Origin: Siphonobacter sp047605205
GTDB taxonomy: Bacteria; Bacteroidota; Bacteroidia; Cytophagales; Spirosomataceae
Direction of reading: 5' to 3'
Length of the DNA: 64,000 bases
NCBI GenBank assembly: GCA_047605205.1
Contig: JASGGE010000003.1
Span: 19,506-83,505 of the forward strand
A program made the translations under genes and the position numbers. The notes beneath the pieces were generated by a model. That model was given only the letters and a program-made list of their open reading frames with translations. It was not told where the DNA came from and did not search any database. Below are positions 52,927-60,630 of this stretch, in pieces. Every line of letters begins with the position of its first letter. Positions within the stretch are counted from its first letter, which is position 1.

Positions 52927-55653
52927 TTACTTATCAAATTTAAACTTGCTCCAGTAATAAGTTAATTTCATGGAAACGTATCTTGGTAGCTTATTTATAG
53001 ATTGCTCAGACCACGTATTTGCCGATTGTTGAAAGTCAAAAATGGTTTTAGAGTTAAATAAATTATTTCCGGTTATCGATATTTTAAATTGATTATTTTT
53101 TCCTAAATAACTGGATAGATCAAAATCCAGAAATGAATTAAAGTATATTGAATTATCGGTTGATTTATTTATAATTGAATTTGCATTTACTTGTAAAAAT
53201 AAATGATTATTAAAATTTATTTCAGTTTTGGCATTTATACCATTTCGTATATTGGAAGGACTCTGTAAAGATTTATTGGTTTGCTTTGTAAAATTAAATT
53301 GATAATCAATTTGTAATAATGTAGATTTTGAAATATTATACTTTAAACCAAAAGTACCTGCATTTATTAAATTTCTATATCTTATTAGGTTATTTTGATA
53401 GCTTATTATACTTTCTCTTAAACTTAAAAAGTCAATAAAAAAAATATGAAATGAACGCCGAGGGTTGATATTGATCCAAATAAAAGAAGCATTGTAATTT
53501 TTCAGGAAACTACTTTGTGAAAAAGATTGAGCGATCCACCCTGAGCTAGTTGTGTTTATAGTTGTGTTGATGGGATTGCTGATTTTCTCTATTTGAAAAT
53601 TTAAAGATAGGTTATAGCTTTCTTTTAATACAGTGCTGAAATTTAATTCTATATTTTCACTTTCATGATTTTTTAAATAAATATTGCTATATTTTATATT
53701 TTGAATTGACGAACTGTCTGCTACTGGGAATAATTCAAGCTGCGTTGGATTAATACGATCTATACTATATTTGAAAGATATTTTGTTCTGCGAATTTAAT
53801 CGATATATAATAAATAGATTAGGTATTGTTTTTGAGATATTGTAATGAATATCATTTTTGTAAAATGATTCCAGTTCTCTGCTCGTATACAAATTCCAGT
53901 AACGTAGACCAGTTATAAAATCCAGTTTTACAGATTTGTAAACGACGGCTATTTGCGGTTTCCATTCAATATTTTTAACAGACCAATAATTGAAACTTAA
54001 TCCTGTATTAGGAATAGTATTCTGATTTGATAAAATCTGATCACCTTGCTGGTTACTTTTGTTAGTATAAATTGTAGAAATAATTTTACCTTCAATCAGC
54101 CAGGTTCTTGTAATAGGTAAAGCATGAATTGCCTGAGCGTTTACTCCGTAAAGAGTGCTAATATGGTGTAAGATATTATGATTTATGGTAGAAGTGTCAT
54201 TTGCTATAATCTGATCATTACGATACCCGTGGTTTGATTTTGAGTTATTGTAAAAATAATTGAAATAAAGAGAAGTGAAATGAGCTTTTTTATTGTGTCT
54301 TCGTAGCCAGGAAAGATGCTGACTAATTGTAAAGTCACTTTGATTCCTGTTCTGAAAGGTATTTAATAGGCTGCGTGTTAAGGTGTCTGATGATTGGATA
54401 TTGATAAAATCCTGGGAATAATGAACGGTATCTTTATTTGTAGTTTCTTTATAACCAATTGTTTGTGAGAAACGTAATGTACTTTTGGTGGAAAACTGGA
54501 CCATGCCGGAGATAGTGCCACGGAGCCAGCTATTCGTTAAAAAAGTATAATTTCGGCCATATATGTTCTGTTGTAAATCGCCGGCATTGGTAATTTGTTT
54601 TTCATTTTTGTTAATGTATCTATTTTCTTTATCACCGAATACATATCCTGAAATGGAGGCTTTTGAATAAGATTTTGAAAAATTAAGACCTCCACTGTAA
54701 ATTTTTGCTAACCCATCACTAGCATTCATTAACAAATTTGGATTCGTGGAAATATCATTTTGCTTTATACTGATAACTGGCGTTGCTTCAATTTGATCGA
54801 CAATGGAATATCCGCCCTTTAGCATATCAAAATATAAGGCACGCATATAAGTTGTTTCGTCTTGACTGGTCTGTGCCCGTTGGTTAATGGTATTGATCGT
54901 AGCGTATGAATTAATTAGGTGTTTTGGATTTATTTTATTAATTCTTCCTCCGTACTGATAATGTGAATTAGTTCCCAGATTAGAAAGCAACTGGCCGTAT
55001 GCACCATTTTCAAATTCTTTTTTTAATTTGATATTTAAACTGCCATTGCTTTCTACCACTTCTAATTGTTTAATCATTTCACCCTGAAGAGCATCTAATA
55101 CCGCTTTTGCGTTTCCTCCGAAGATGGTTTGACCATTTACGGTTACACTGTTTAGTTTTTTGCCAAAAACAGATATTGATCCATCTGAACCTAGGCTAAT
55201 ACCCGGAATATGATTTACCAGTTCGCTCGCATTAGCGTGTGGTTGTGTGTAAATATCCTCCGTAGAAATAATCAAGGTGTCGTTTTGGTATTTTATAGTA
55301 TTTTTAGATTTAACCAATAATTCTTTTAGCTGGGTAACTTTTGGTATTAATTGAACAAAATGTTTTGGATTTCCTTTCATAAAGGTAAAAGTTGAATCAT
55401 AAGTTAGATAACCATCAGCTAGAATTTTTAAAGAATATTGATTTGTATTTTTTAATAAATAAGAAATACAGGTATCAGAAGAAGTAAAATGTAAAACCGG
55501 ATATTGATTAGTGTGTTCGGTAAGGATTGTTGTGATTTTAGTTCGTTCGCTCGTTTGTATGCATACCTGTAAATGATGCTGGCAGAATGATATAATCGGA
55601 ATACTTAAAAATAGATACGTTAAAATATAATGTAGTCTGTTGGATAAATTCAT
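52927..55653 (-). CDS. Outer-membrane beta-barrel receptor-like protein, AT-rich
   Basis: 908 aa: signal peptide (ending ISFCQ), a carboxypeptidase-regulatory-like start (about 25-110), a plug-like region with NGQTIFGGNAKAVLDALQGE (about 172-191), then a large barrel with many Asn/Ser/Ile strands ending in YYWSKFKFDK. It fits the Bacteroidota 'outer membrane protein beta-barrel family' related to TonB receptors. Base and codon use are far more AT-rich than dnaE, acnB or the cbb3 genes, a sign of transfer. The small secreted protein gene lies 31 bases upstream. Confidence 0.8.
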   Translation of the reverse strand: MNLSNRLHYILTYLFLSIPIISFCQHHLQVCIQTSERTKITTILTEHTNQYPVLHFTSSDTCISYLLKNTNQYSLKILADGYLTYDSTFTFMKGNPKHFVQLIPKVTQLKELLVKSKNTIKYQNDTLIISTEDIYTQPHANASELVNHIPGISLGSDGSISVFGKKLNSVTVNGQTIFGGNAKAVLDALQGEMIKQLEVVESNGSLNIKLKKEFENGAYGQLLSNLGTNSHYQYGGRINKINPKHLINSYATINTINQRAQTSQDETTYMRALYFDMLKGGYSIVDQIEATPVISIKQNDISTNPNLLMNASDGLAKIYSGGLNFSKSYSKASISGYVFGDKENRYINKNEKQITNAGDLQQNIYGRNYTFLTNSWLRGTISGMVQFSTKSTLRFSQTIGYKETTNKDTVHYSQDFINIQSSDTLTRSLLNTFQNRNQSDFTISQHLSWLRRHNKKAHFTSLYFNYFYNNSKSNHGYRNDQIIANDTSTINHNILHHISTLYGVNAQAIHALPITRTWLIEGKIISTIYTNKSNQQGDQILSNQNTIPNTGLSFNYWSVKNIEWKPQIAVVYKSVKLDFITGLRYWNLYTSRELESFYKNDIHYNISKTIPNLFIIYRLNSQNKISFKYSIDRINPTQLELFPVADSSSIQNIKYSNIYLKNHESENIELNFSTVLKESYNLSLNFQIEKISNPINTTINTTSSGWIAQSFSQSSFLKNYNASFIWININPRRSFHIFFIDFLSLRESIISYQNNLIRYRNLINAGTFGLKYNISKSTLLQIDYQFNFTKQTNKSLQSPSNIRNGINAKTEINFNNHLFLQVNANSIINKSTDNSIYFNSFLDFDLSSYLGKNNQFKISITGNNLFNSKTIFDFQQSANTWSEQSINKLPRYVSMKLTYYWSKFKFDK

Positions 55654-55684
55654 GGTTAAAATAAAAAGATTAACTATTGATTAT

Positions 55685-55870
55685 CTATTTCAGATACCGA
55701 ATATCGGTTCTCACTACACCACCATAGGCATTACAATATAAATTGATATACGCTACTATGTAGCCTCCAGATGTAACAGGTATAAAACCACACGCAAAAT
55801 CAATTGCTGGTTTACTTTTAGCTGCCTTAGCCTTTTGCCCGGAATTTCCCAAAACGGAAATGAGCAGCAC
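55685..55870 (-). CDS. Small secreted protein; start disrupted by an A6 run
   Basis: The open frame begins with GTG (giving MLLISVLGNSGQKAKAAKSK) and ends VVRTDIRYLK. Upstream, in the same frame, KNLFLFV completes a good signal peptide, but the only sensible ATG (55890-55892) is one base out of frame because of six A after it (five would fit). So either a frameshift mutation, phase variation, slippage or a sequencing error in the A run. The mature peptide has two Cys and a GGYIVAYINLYCNAYGG core. Next to the barrel receptor gene it may be a secreted ligand or helper; function unknown. Confidence 0.5.
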   Translation of the reverse strand: MLLISVLGNSGQKAKAAKSKPAIDFACGFIPVTSGGYIVAYINLYCNAYGGVVRTDIRYLK

Positions 55871-55978
55871 AAATAAGAAGAGATTTTTTCATTGCATGTT
55901 TAGTTAGTGAATTTTCCAACAGACTTGTTATATAAGTTAGGTATTTTTCCTTTCTTTTGCAAGAAAATACCTGAATAT

Positions 55979-56848
55979 ATGAAAATTTATTTACTACTAC
56001 TGTTCAGCACAATGACCTGTGCTAGTGCCCAGCTGCCGGCCTGGCAACAGGTGTTGCCGGCATATGCCAATAAGAAAATAGTATCGATAATTAAAGCGGA
56101 GGGAAGCACTGGGGCAAGTGATACACCGGGCCCACTCATGTCAGGAGCCATCCCGACGTCGGTTGTGAAGACTACCTCAACGGCGAACCATTCCCGCACC
56201 ATTAGCATCATGCCAGAGGCTTCGGGCTATAAAATAGCCCGGACGTTTACCAGGATATTTTACCGATCAAAAGATTCGCAGAGTACATCGGAATATGATT
56301 CTGAAAACTTATTTGAACGGGATCAGTTGGCATCCGCCCAGGGACAACAGTATGATCCTTTGATTAAGAAAAAACACATTACAAGCTATAAGCCGGGCGA
56401 AACCACCACGGTATTAGACACTTATGATGCGATATGGATTGATGATGTACCGATATTGGTACCTATTGCTGAGTTAGTGGGCATCGTCATGCCAATTGCT
56501 AACCAGAAGGTTCTGGCACCGGGGTATAGGTGGAAAGATCAATTCAAATTGGGTAATCATCGCGTGAGTAATGAATTTAAGGTGGTGTCTGTTGCTAAAG
56601 GTGTAGCAACGGTAGAAATAAATGGGCAGATGGATGATGAAATTTCGCCGACTTCAAGCTTTGCATATGGCAATATTGTATTCATTAAAACAAGCTATAC
56701 GGGTACGCTTCATTTTAATATGGACAACCTTCTGATTACTTCTGGTACTTTTTTAACGACCATTGAGCGTTCCATACAAATTATGGGCTCTTACAATAAC
56801 TCAAAATCAGTAGTAAAATCTGAAATTACCAATACGATAGCGAAGTAA
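55979..56848 (+). CDS. Secreted protein of unknown function (289 aa)
   Basis: Start at 55979 (MKIYLLLLFSTMTCASAQ) gives a clear signal peptide; a longer reading adds 24 residues with no such feature. The mature protein is a single beta-rich domain without a recognised family; a short APGYRWKDQFKLGNHRVSNE segment recalls exported structural proteins. Divergent from the A6-disrupted gene and convergent with the SafE-like gene, 9 bases apart. Confidence 0.65.
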   Translation: MKIYLLLLFSTMTCASAQLPAWQQVLPAYANKKIVSIIKAEGSTGASDTPGPLMSGAIPTSVVKTTSTANHSRTISIMPEASGYKIARTFTRIFYRSKDSQSTSEYDSENLFERDQLASAQGQQYDPLIKKKHITSYKPGETTTVLDTYDAIWIDDVPILVPIAELVGIVMPIANQKVLAPGYRWKDQFKLGNHRVSNEFKVVSVAKGVATVEINGQMDDEISPTSSFAYGNIVFIKTSYTGTLHFNMDNLLITSGTFLTTIERSIQIMGSYNNSKSVVKSEITNTIAK

Positions 56849-56857
56849 AAGATACTT

Positions 56858-57535
56858 TTATTTTATACTATGGCAAACTGGGGCCGTGCCGGGGGGAAGA
56901 GCGGGTTTGGGGCTTAGAGGTAAGCCGAGGCCGAGGCCCCGCCAGATAAAGAACAACGCTAAGGCTAATGTAAAGACAGGTATCCAGCGATTTACCTGCC
57001 GCCGAACCGAAAGGTTAACCCATCGCCAGATCCAGCCGATTGCGAGCATGGCAGGTAAAGTACCTAAGCCATAACAAATCATAAAGAGAAAACTGGCTGT
57101 GGGAGTAGCCGCAGAAAGAGCCCCCGCCAGAGCTACGTAAATCATGCCACAGGGCAACCAGCCATTCAGAAAGCCCACGCCAGCGTATGCCCACCATGTT
57201 TTGGTTTGCAGTAATTTTCCCAGAGAATGGCCAGGACGTAAAAAACGATGGGGAATGGAAATATAATGCCTTGCCCAGAATACCAACATCAATAAGCCCG
57301 ACACCCAGGAAAGCTGCTGCTGCCAGCCAAAGAGTGAAAGGCGTTCGCCTATAAACCCTACCAGCAGGCCCAATAGCCCATAGCTGAGCGTTCGTGTGAG
57401 GTTGTAAAGCAGGCGTGCAGCCAGGATACGACCTTCCGATAAGCCAGCTACCGGCAAAGCCAGAGCAATGGGGCCACACATACCAACGCAGTGCAGGCTG
57501 GCAGTCAGACCGGTGACAAAAGCGAGGAAGTACAT
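56858..57535 (-). CDS. SafE/DsbD_2-like membrane protein of cbb3 cluster
   Basis: Six membrane helices over 225 aa with the opening GLTASLHCVGMCGPIALALP and later GFLNGWLPCGMIYVALAGAL, the paired Cys-containing helices of the SafE/TauE (DsbD_2, 'CcoS-neighbour') group. Such proteins are commonly coded with ccoGHI and are thought to handle copper or thiol transfer in cbb3 assembly. Last gene of the oxidase cluster. Confidence 0.8.
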   Translation of the reverse strand: MYFLAFVTGLTASLHCVGMCGPIALALPVAGLSEGRILAARLLYNLTRTLSYGLLGLLVGFIGERLSLFGWQQQLSWVSGLLMLVFWARHYISIPHRFLRPGHSLGKLLQTKTWWAYAGVGFLNGWLPCGMIYVALAGALSAATPTASFLFMICYGLGTLPAMLAIGWIWRWVNLSVRRQVNRWIPVFTLALALFFIWRGLGLGLPLSPKPALPPGTAPVCHSIK

Positions 57536-57589
57536 ATCAGGGGCTTCGTTATCAATAACAGAGAAGTTGCGTTGTCTCTTTAGAACTAT

Positions 57590-58009
57590 TTACAAGCTCA
57601 GATCCGTCTCTTTATAATATTCCTGCTTGCCATCTGACCAGGTAACTTTTACCTTCCAGTAGCCCGTCTGTAAGTGATTCGTTGCAACGGTTTGAGTGCC
57701 TGAGCTAAGGGGCACGGTAAAGTCCAGCTTTGCATCAGAGGGGCGAAAGAATTGAATTTCACCTTTATGGGCTGTCGTAGGAATCTCAAACTGTACGAGT
57801 TGTTCGTTGGGTTTATAAATAGTCTGAACCGTTTCGCTTGTCTGTTGGCTGTGCCGAATACGGTCAATTTGCTGTTGATATTTCATTTCCGTCTGATAAT
57901 AATCAGTACGGACAAGATCAACTTTCGTGGTGGCCATTCGGTAGACGAGACTACCGATAAATCCGCCAAAGGCAATAAATGCGATGATAATTGCTTTTCC
58001 CCAGTTCAT
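57590..58009 (-). CDS. ccoH: FixH/CcoH-like cbb3 assembly protein
   Basis: 139 aa with one N-terminal membrane helix (IIIAFIAFGGFIGSLVYRM) and a periplasmic beta domain, matching FixH. It begins with MNWGKAIIIAF and contains YYQTEMKYQQQIDRI, a FixH signature (Tyr-rich YY..E..Y). FixH helps cbb3 oxidase assembly. Lies about 115 bases after ccoG. Confidence 0.85.
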   Translation of the reverse strand: MNWGKAIIIAFIAFGGFIGSLVYRMATTKVDLVRTDYYQTEMKYQQQIDRIRHSQQTSETVQTIYKPNEQLVQFEIPTTAHKGEIQFFRPSDAKLDFTVPLSSGTQTVATNHLQTGYWKVKVTWSDGKQEYYKETDLSL

Positions 58010-58123
58010 AATGAAAAAATGTTTTCAGTGGACAGTCTTCAATTTCCAATTTGAATCACGACTGAAATAGCTGATGTCATGAATCTGTATATTTAATCAG
58101 CTAGACTTCGTTAAGAAAAATCA

Positions 58124-59518
58124 CTAATACACAGGCCCCATAAAATTGGTATGGAGTTGGTCAATTACCTGGCCATTAACGAGTACCTCGATGGTTACGG
58201 GCGTTTTGTTTTCGGTAATAGACGCACCGGGAATAATGAGAAAGAATGAGCTTTTCATTAATTCACCGGGCTTAATGTACCCAGGGCCATTGCCAACATA
58301 CTGTAACTGAAAGGGGGAATCTTTGAGTCGTAAAGAGACTTCCTGTGCTTTGAATGTTTTATTGGCAATTTCAACCGTATACAGATTCGAAATTTTTCCG
58401 TGATCCTGTTTTTGGAAGGTAAGCCCAGATGCCCGCAGAATAGTAGTATCCAGTTCCTTCCGGTTAAGTAGTAAATAACTTAATACACCAATTAATGCCA
58501 AAAGAATAGCCGTATAAGCCTTAAGACGACCATTGAAACGAAGCTGGGTACCTTTTTCAATTCCCTCTTGTGAGGCATAACGGATTAATCCTTTGGGCTG
58601 ATTTATTTTAATCATCACCTCATCACAGGCATCCATACAGGCTGTGCAGTTAATGCATTCGAGTTGAGTGCCATTCCGAATGTCAATGCCGGTTGGGCAT
58701 ACGTGCACACAGAGCGAGCAGTCCACACAATCACCTTTGGGTTGAGCGGTTGCAGTGCGTTGACGCTTACCCCTGGGTTCTCCCCGTAGGTAATCATAAG
58801 CGACAACAATCGATTTTTTATCTAGCAATACACCTTGCAGGCGTCCGTATGGGCAAATAACTACACAAACAATTTCCCTCAGCCTGGCAAAAACAAAGTA
58901 AAATACTAGCGTAAAAATCAAGAGGCTCGATAACCCGCCTAAATGATTCATAGGGTTATCCGTCTGAATAGCTAATAATGCTTTTTTACCAATTAAATAA
59001 GCCAGAAAAGTATTTGAAATACCGAAAGAGATCAGAAAAAAGACAGTGTGTTTGAGGGTCTTTTTAAAAATCTTTTGGGTGCTCCAGGGGGCGGCATCCA
59101 GTTTTTTCTGGGCTTTATAATCACCTTCAATCCAGTTTTCGAGAGGTCGGAAAATCATTTCCATGAAAACGGTTTGCGGGCACGCCCAGCCGCACCATAT
59201 ACGCCCAAAAGCTACGGTAAAAGCAATAATGAAAACAATAAACGTAATTAAGCCTAAGGCAACCAGGTGAAAGTCTTGCGGCCAGAACGGAACGCCAAAA
59301 AAGATAAAAGTTCGATCCAGGACATTGAACAAAAATAATGGATGGTCGTTCCATTCCAGCCAGGGAAGAGCAAAGAGGATACCAACCAGAAGAATGGCCG
59401 TGATCTGTCGCCATTTGTATAAGACACCTCCTTTGGGCAACCGCGGATAAATCCACTTTCGCTTACCTGACGCATCCTGATTGGCGATATGATCTCTGAA
59501 TTCTTCAAGGGTATTCAT
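58124..59518 (-). CDS. ccoG: cbb3 oxidase accessory protein with two [4Fe-4S] sites
   Basis: 464 aa: N-terminal membrane helices (about 35-215), NapH/CcoG pattern GRIWCGWACPQTVFMEMIFR, then a ferredoxin-type pair CVDCSLCVHVCP (about 267) and CINCTACMDAC (about 293), and a C-terminal FixG-type beta domain. CcoG reduces copper for delivery to cbb3 oxidase. Starts 15 bases after ccoP. Confidence 0.92.
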   Translation of the reverse strand: MNTLEEFRDHIANQDASGKRKWIYPRLPKGGVLYKWRQITAILLVGILFALPWLEWNDHPLFLFNVLDRTFIFFGVPFWPQDFHLVALGLITFIVFIIAFTVAFGRIWCGWACPQTVFMEMIFRPLENWIEGDYKAQKKLDAAPWSTQKIFKKTLKHTVFFLISFGISNTFLAYLIGKKALLAIQTDNPMNHLGGLSSLLIFTLVFYFVFARLREIVCVVICPYGRLQGVLLDKKSIVVAYDYLRGEPRGKRQRTATAQPKGDCVDCSLCVHVCPTGIDIRNGTQLECINCTACMDACDEVMIKINQPKGLIRYASQEGIEKGTQLRFNGRLKAYTAILLALIGVLSYLLLNRKELDTTILRASGLTFQKQDHGKISNLYTVEIANKTFKAQEVSLRLKDSPFQLQYVGNGPGYIKPGELMKSSFFLIIPGASITENKTPVTIEVLVNGQVIDQLHTNFMGPVY

Positions 59519-59533
59519 GGCAATAGATTGGGT

Positions 59534-60325
59534 TTACTTAGCGGCTACTTGGGGTGTTACTTTTTCTCCCTGAGGCTCTTTAGCTCCAGCAGGTTTAGTG
59601 CCTTGTAGCGAGAATATATAGCTAGAAACCTGCTGAATCTGGATCGGGTTGAGCTGTTTTTTCCAGGAAAGCATACCTTTATCGGGTACTCCTTCTGCGA
59701 TTGTTCTGAAGACATTATGGATAGTCCCTCCGTGAAGCCAGTATTCATCTGTCAGGTTAGGGCCTACTTTACCTTCAGCTGCCGAACCATGGCAGGCAAC
59801 ACAATACTGATCGAAGAGCTTTTTCCCTTCGCTAATAGCCTTTGCATCTTTCAGTACGGTTACATTTTTCTCGTTAACTGAATTGGCAAACTTCTTCATA
59901 TAAGCTTCGTGTGCTTTGTCGGCAGCGGCCATTTCTGCTGTGTATTCGGTGGTCATGACCTCTCCGTCTCCGATGACGTGATAATACACCATGTAGCAAA
60001 TGGCAATGGCTACAGTTCCGTAGAATAAACCCATAAACCAGGGTGGCGTAGGGTTATCCAGTTCCAGAATGCCATCGGGAGTATGCTCCATAACCAGACT
60101 GGCATCAGTAGAAGAAGGACGAATACGGAATAGGCGATTCCAGAAGCTCGTATTGGCGAAAGCATCCGCAATCAGATCGGATTCCTGTTCTTTTGCTGGT
60201 ATAAGGGCTTTTACCGATAAATACAGGTAAAGAGTAGTCACTACGATAGCTAAAGCCGCCAAAACCAGTAAACAGAGGGTAACAATTAAAAAAAGTTGCT
60301 CACCCGTTTTTATTTCGAAATGCAT
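59534..60325 (-). CDS. ccoP: cbb3 oxidase subunit III, mono-haem
   Basis: Start placed at the ATG at 60325 (MHFEIKTGEQLFLIV). Two membrane helices (near 15-40 and 100-125), then one cytochrome c domain with CVACH (about 181-185) and a late Met in KGMLSWKKQL. Classical proteobacterial CcoP carries two haems c; here only one is present, as in other Bacteroidota. Passes electrons to the CcoN haem-copper centre. Confidence 0.88.
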   Translation of the reverse strand: MHFEIKTGEQLFLIVTLCLLVLAALAIVVTTLYLYLSVKALIPAKEQESDLIADAFANTSFWNRLFRIRPSSTDASLVMEHTPDGILELDNPTPPWFMGLFYGTVAIAICYMVYYHVIGDGEVMTTEYTAEMAAADKAHEAYMKKFANSVNEKNVTVLKDAKAISEGKKLFDQYCVACHGSAAEGKVGPNLTDEYWLHGGTIHNVFRTIAEGVPDKGMLSWKKQLNPIQIQQVSSYIFSLQGTKPAGAKEPQGEKVTPQVAAK

Positions 60326-60398
60326 GATAGTAAGATCGTTGGGAGTCAATGGAAGGTCTCTTCGGCCTAATCCTTAGTATCCAGAGGTGAAATCCTGA

Positions 60399-60554
60399 TT
60401 ATTCAAGAGGCAATTCACTCATTTGGCGTAAATGTTTTTTATCTGACAGAAGTAGGTAAAGACCGACTGTTAGAAAAAACAGAACAAAAATCAGGAGCGA
60501 TGAAATCATGTAGAAATTGGCTCCCTGAAGCTGAGTAATGAGTTGTCGGAACAT
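60399..60554 (-). CDS. ccoQ: CcoQ-like cbb3 oxidase small subunit (51 aa)
   Basis: ATG at 60554 opens MFRQLITQLQGANFYMISSL then one membrane helix (LIFVLFFLTVGLYLLL) and a polar end SDKKHLRQMSELPLE. Position between ccoNO and ccoP, size and single helix fit the CcoQ/FixQ role of stabilising the complex. Sequence identity in this family is low, so the name rests on context. Confidence 0.7.
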   Translation of the reverse strand: MFRQLITQLQGANFYMISSLLIFVLFFLTVGLYLLLSDKKHLRQMSELPLE

Positions 60555-60566
60555 GAGAGTTGGTGA

Positions 60567-60626
60567 GTTTGGGGTTTTGAGTTTTTAATTGTTATGAACA
60601 CAATTCCGAAACTCAAAACCCCAAAC
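60567..60626. repeat. 18-bp hairpin inside the cbb3 operon
   Basis: GTTTGGGGTTTTGAGTTT (60567-60584) pairs perfectly with AAACTCAAAACCCCAAAC (60609-60626); within the loop AATTGT and ACAATT add six pairs. It falls between the ccoNO stop and the ccoQ start and may set relative expression by partial termination or RNA processing. Confidence 0.6.
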
Positions 60627-60630
60627 GCGT

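Noticed and set aside
60567..60626. G-quadruplex from the G-rich arm of the cbb3 hairpin
   Set aside because: Only one GGGG tract is present; the perfect inverted repeat explains the sequence.
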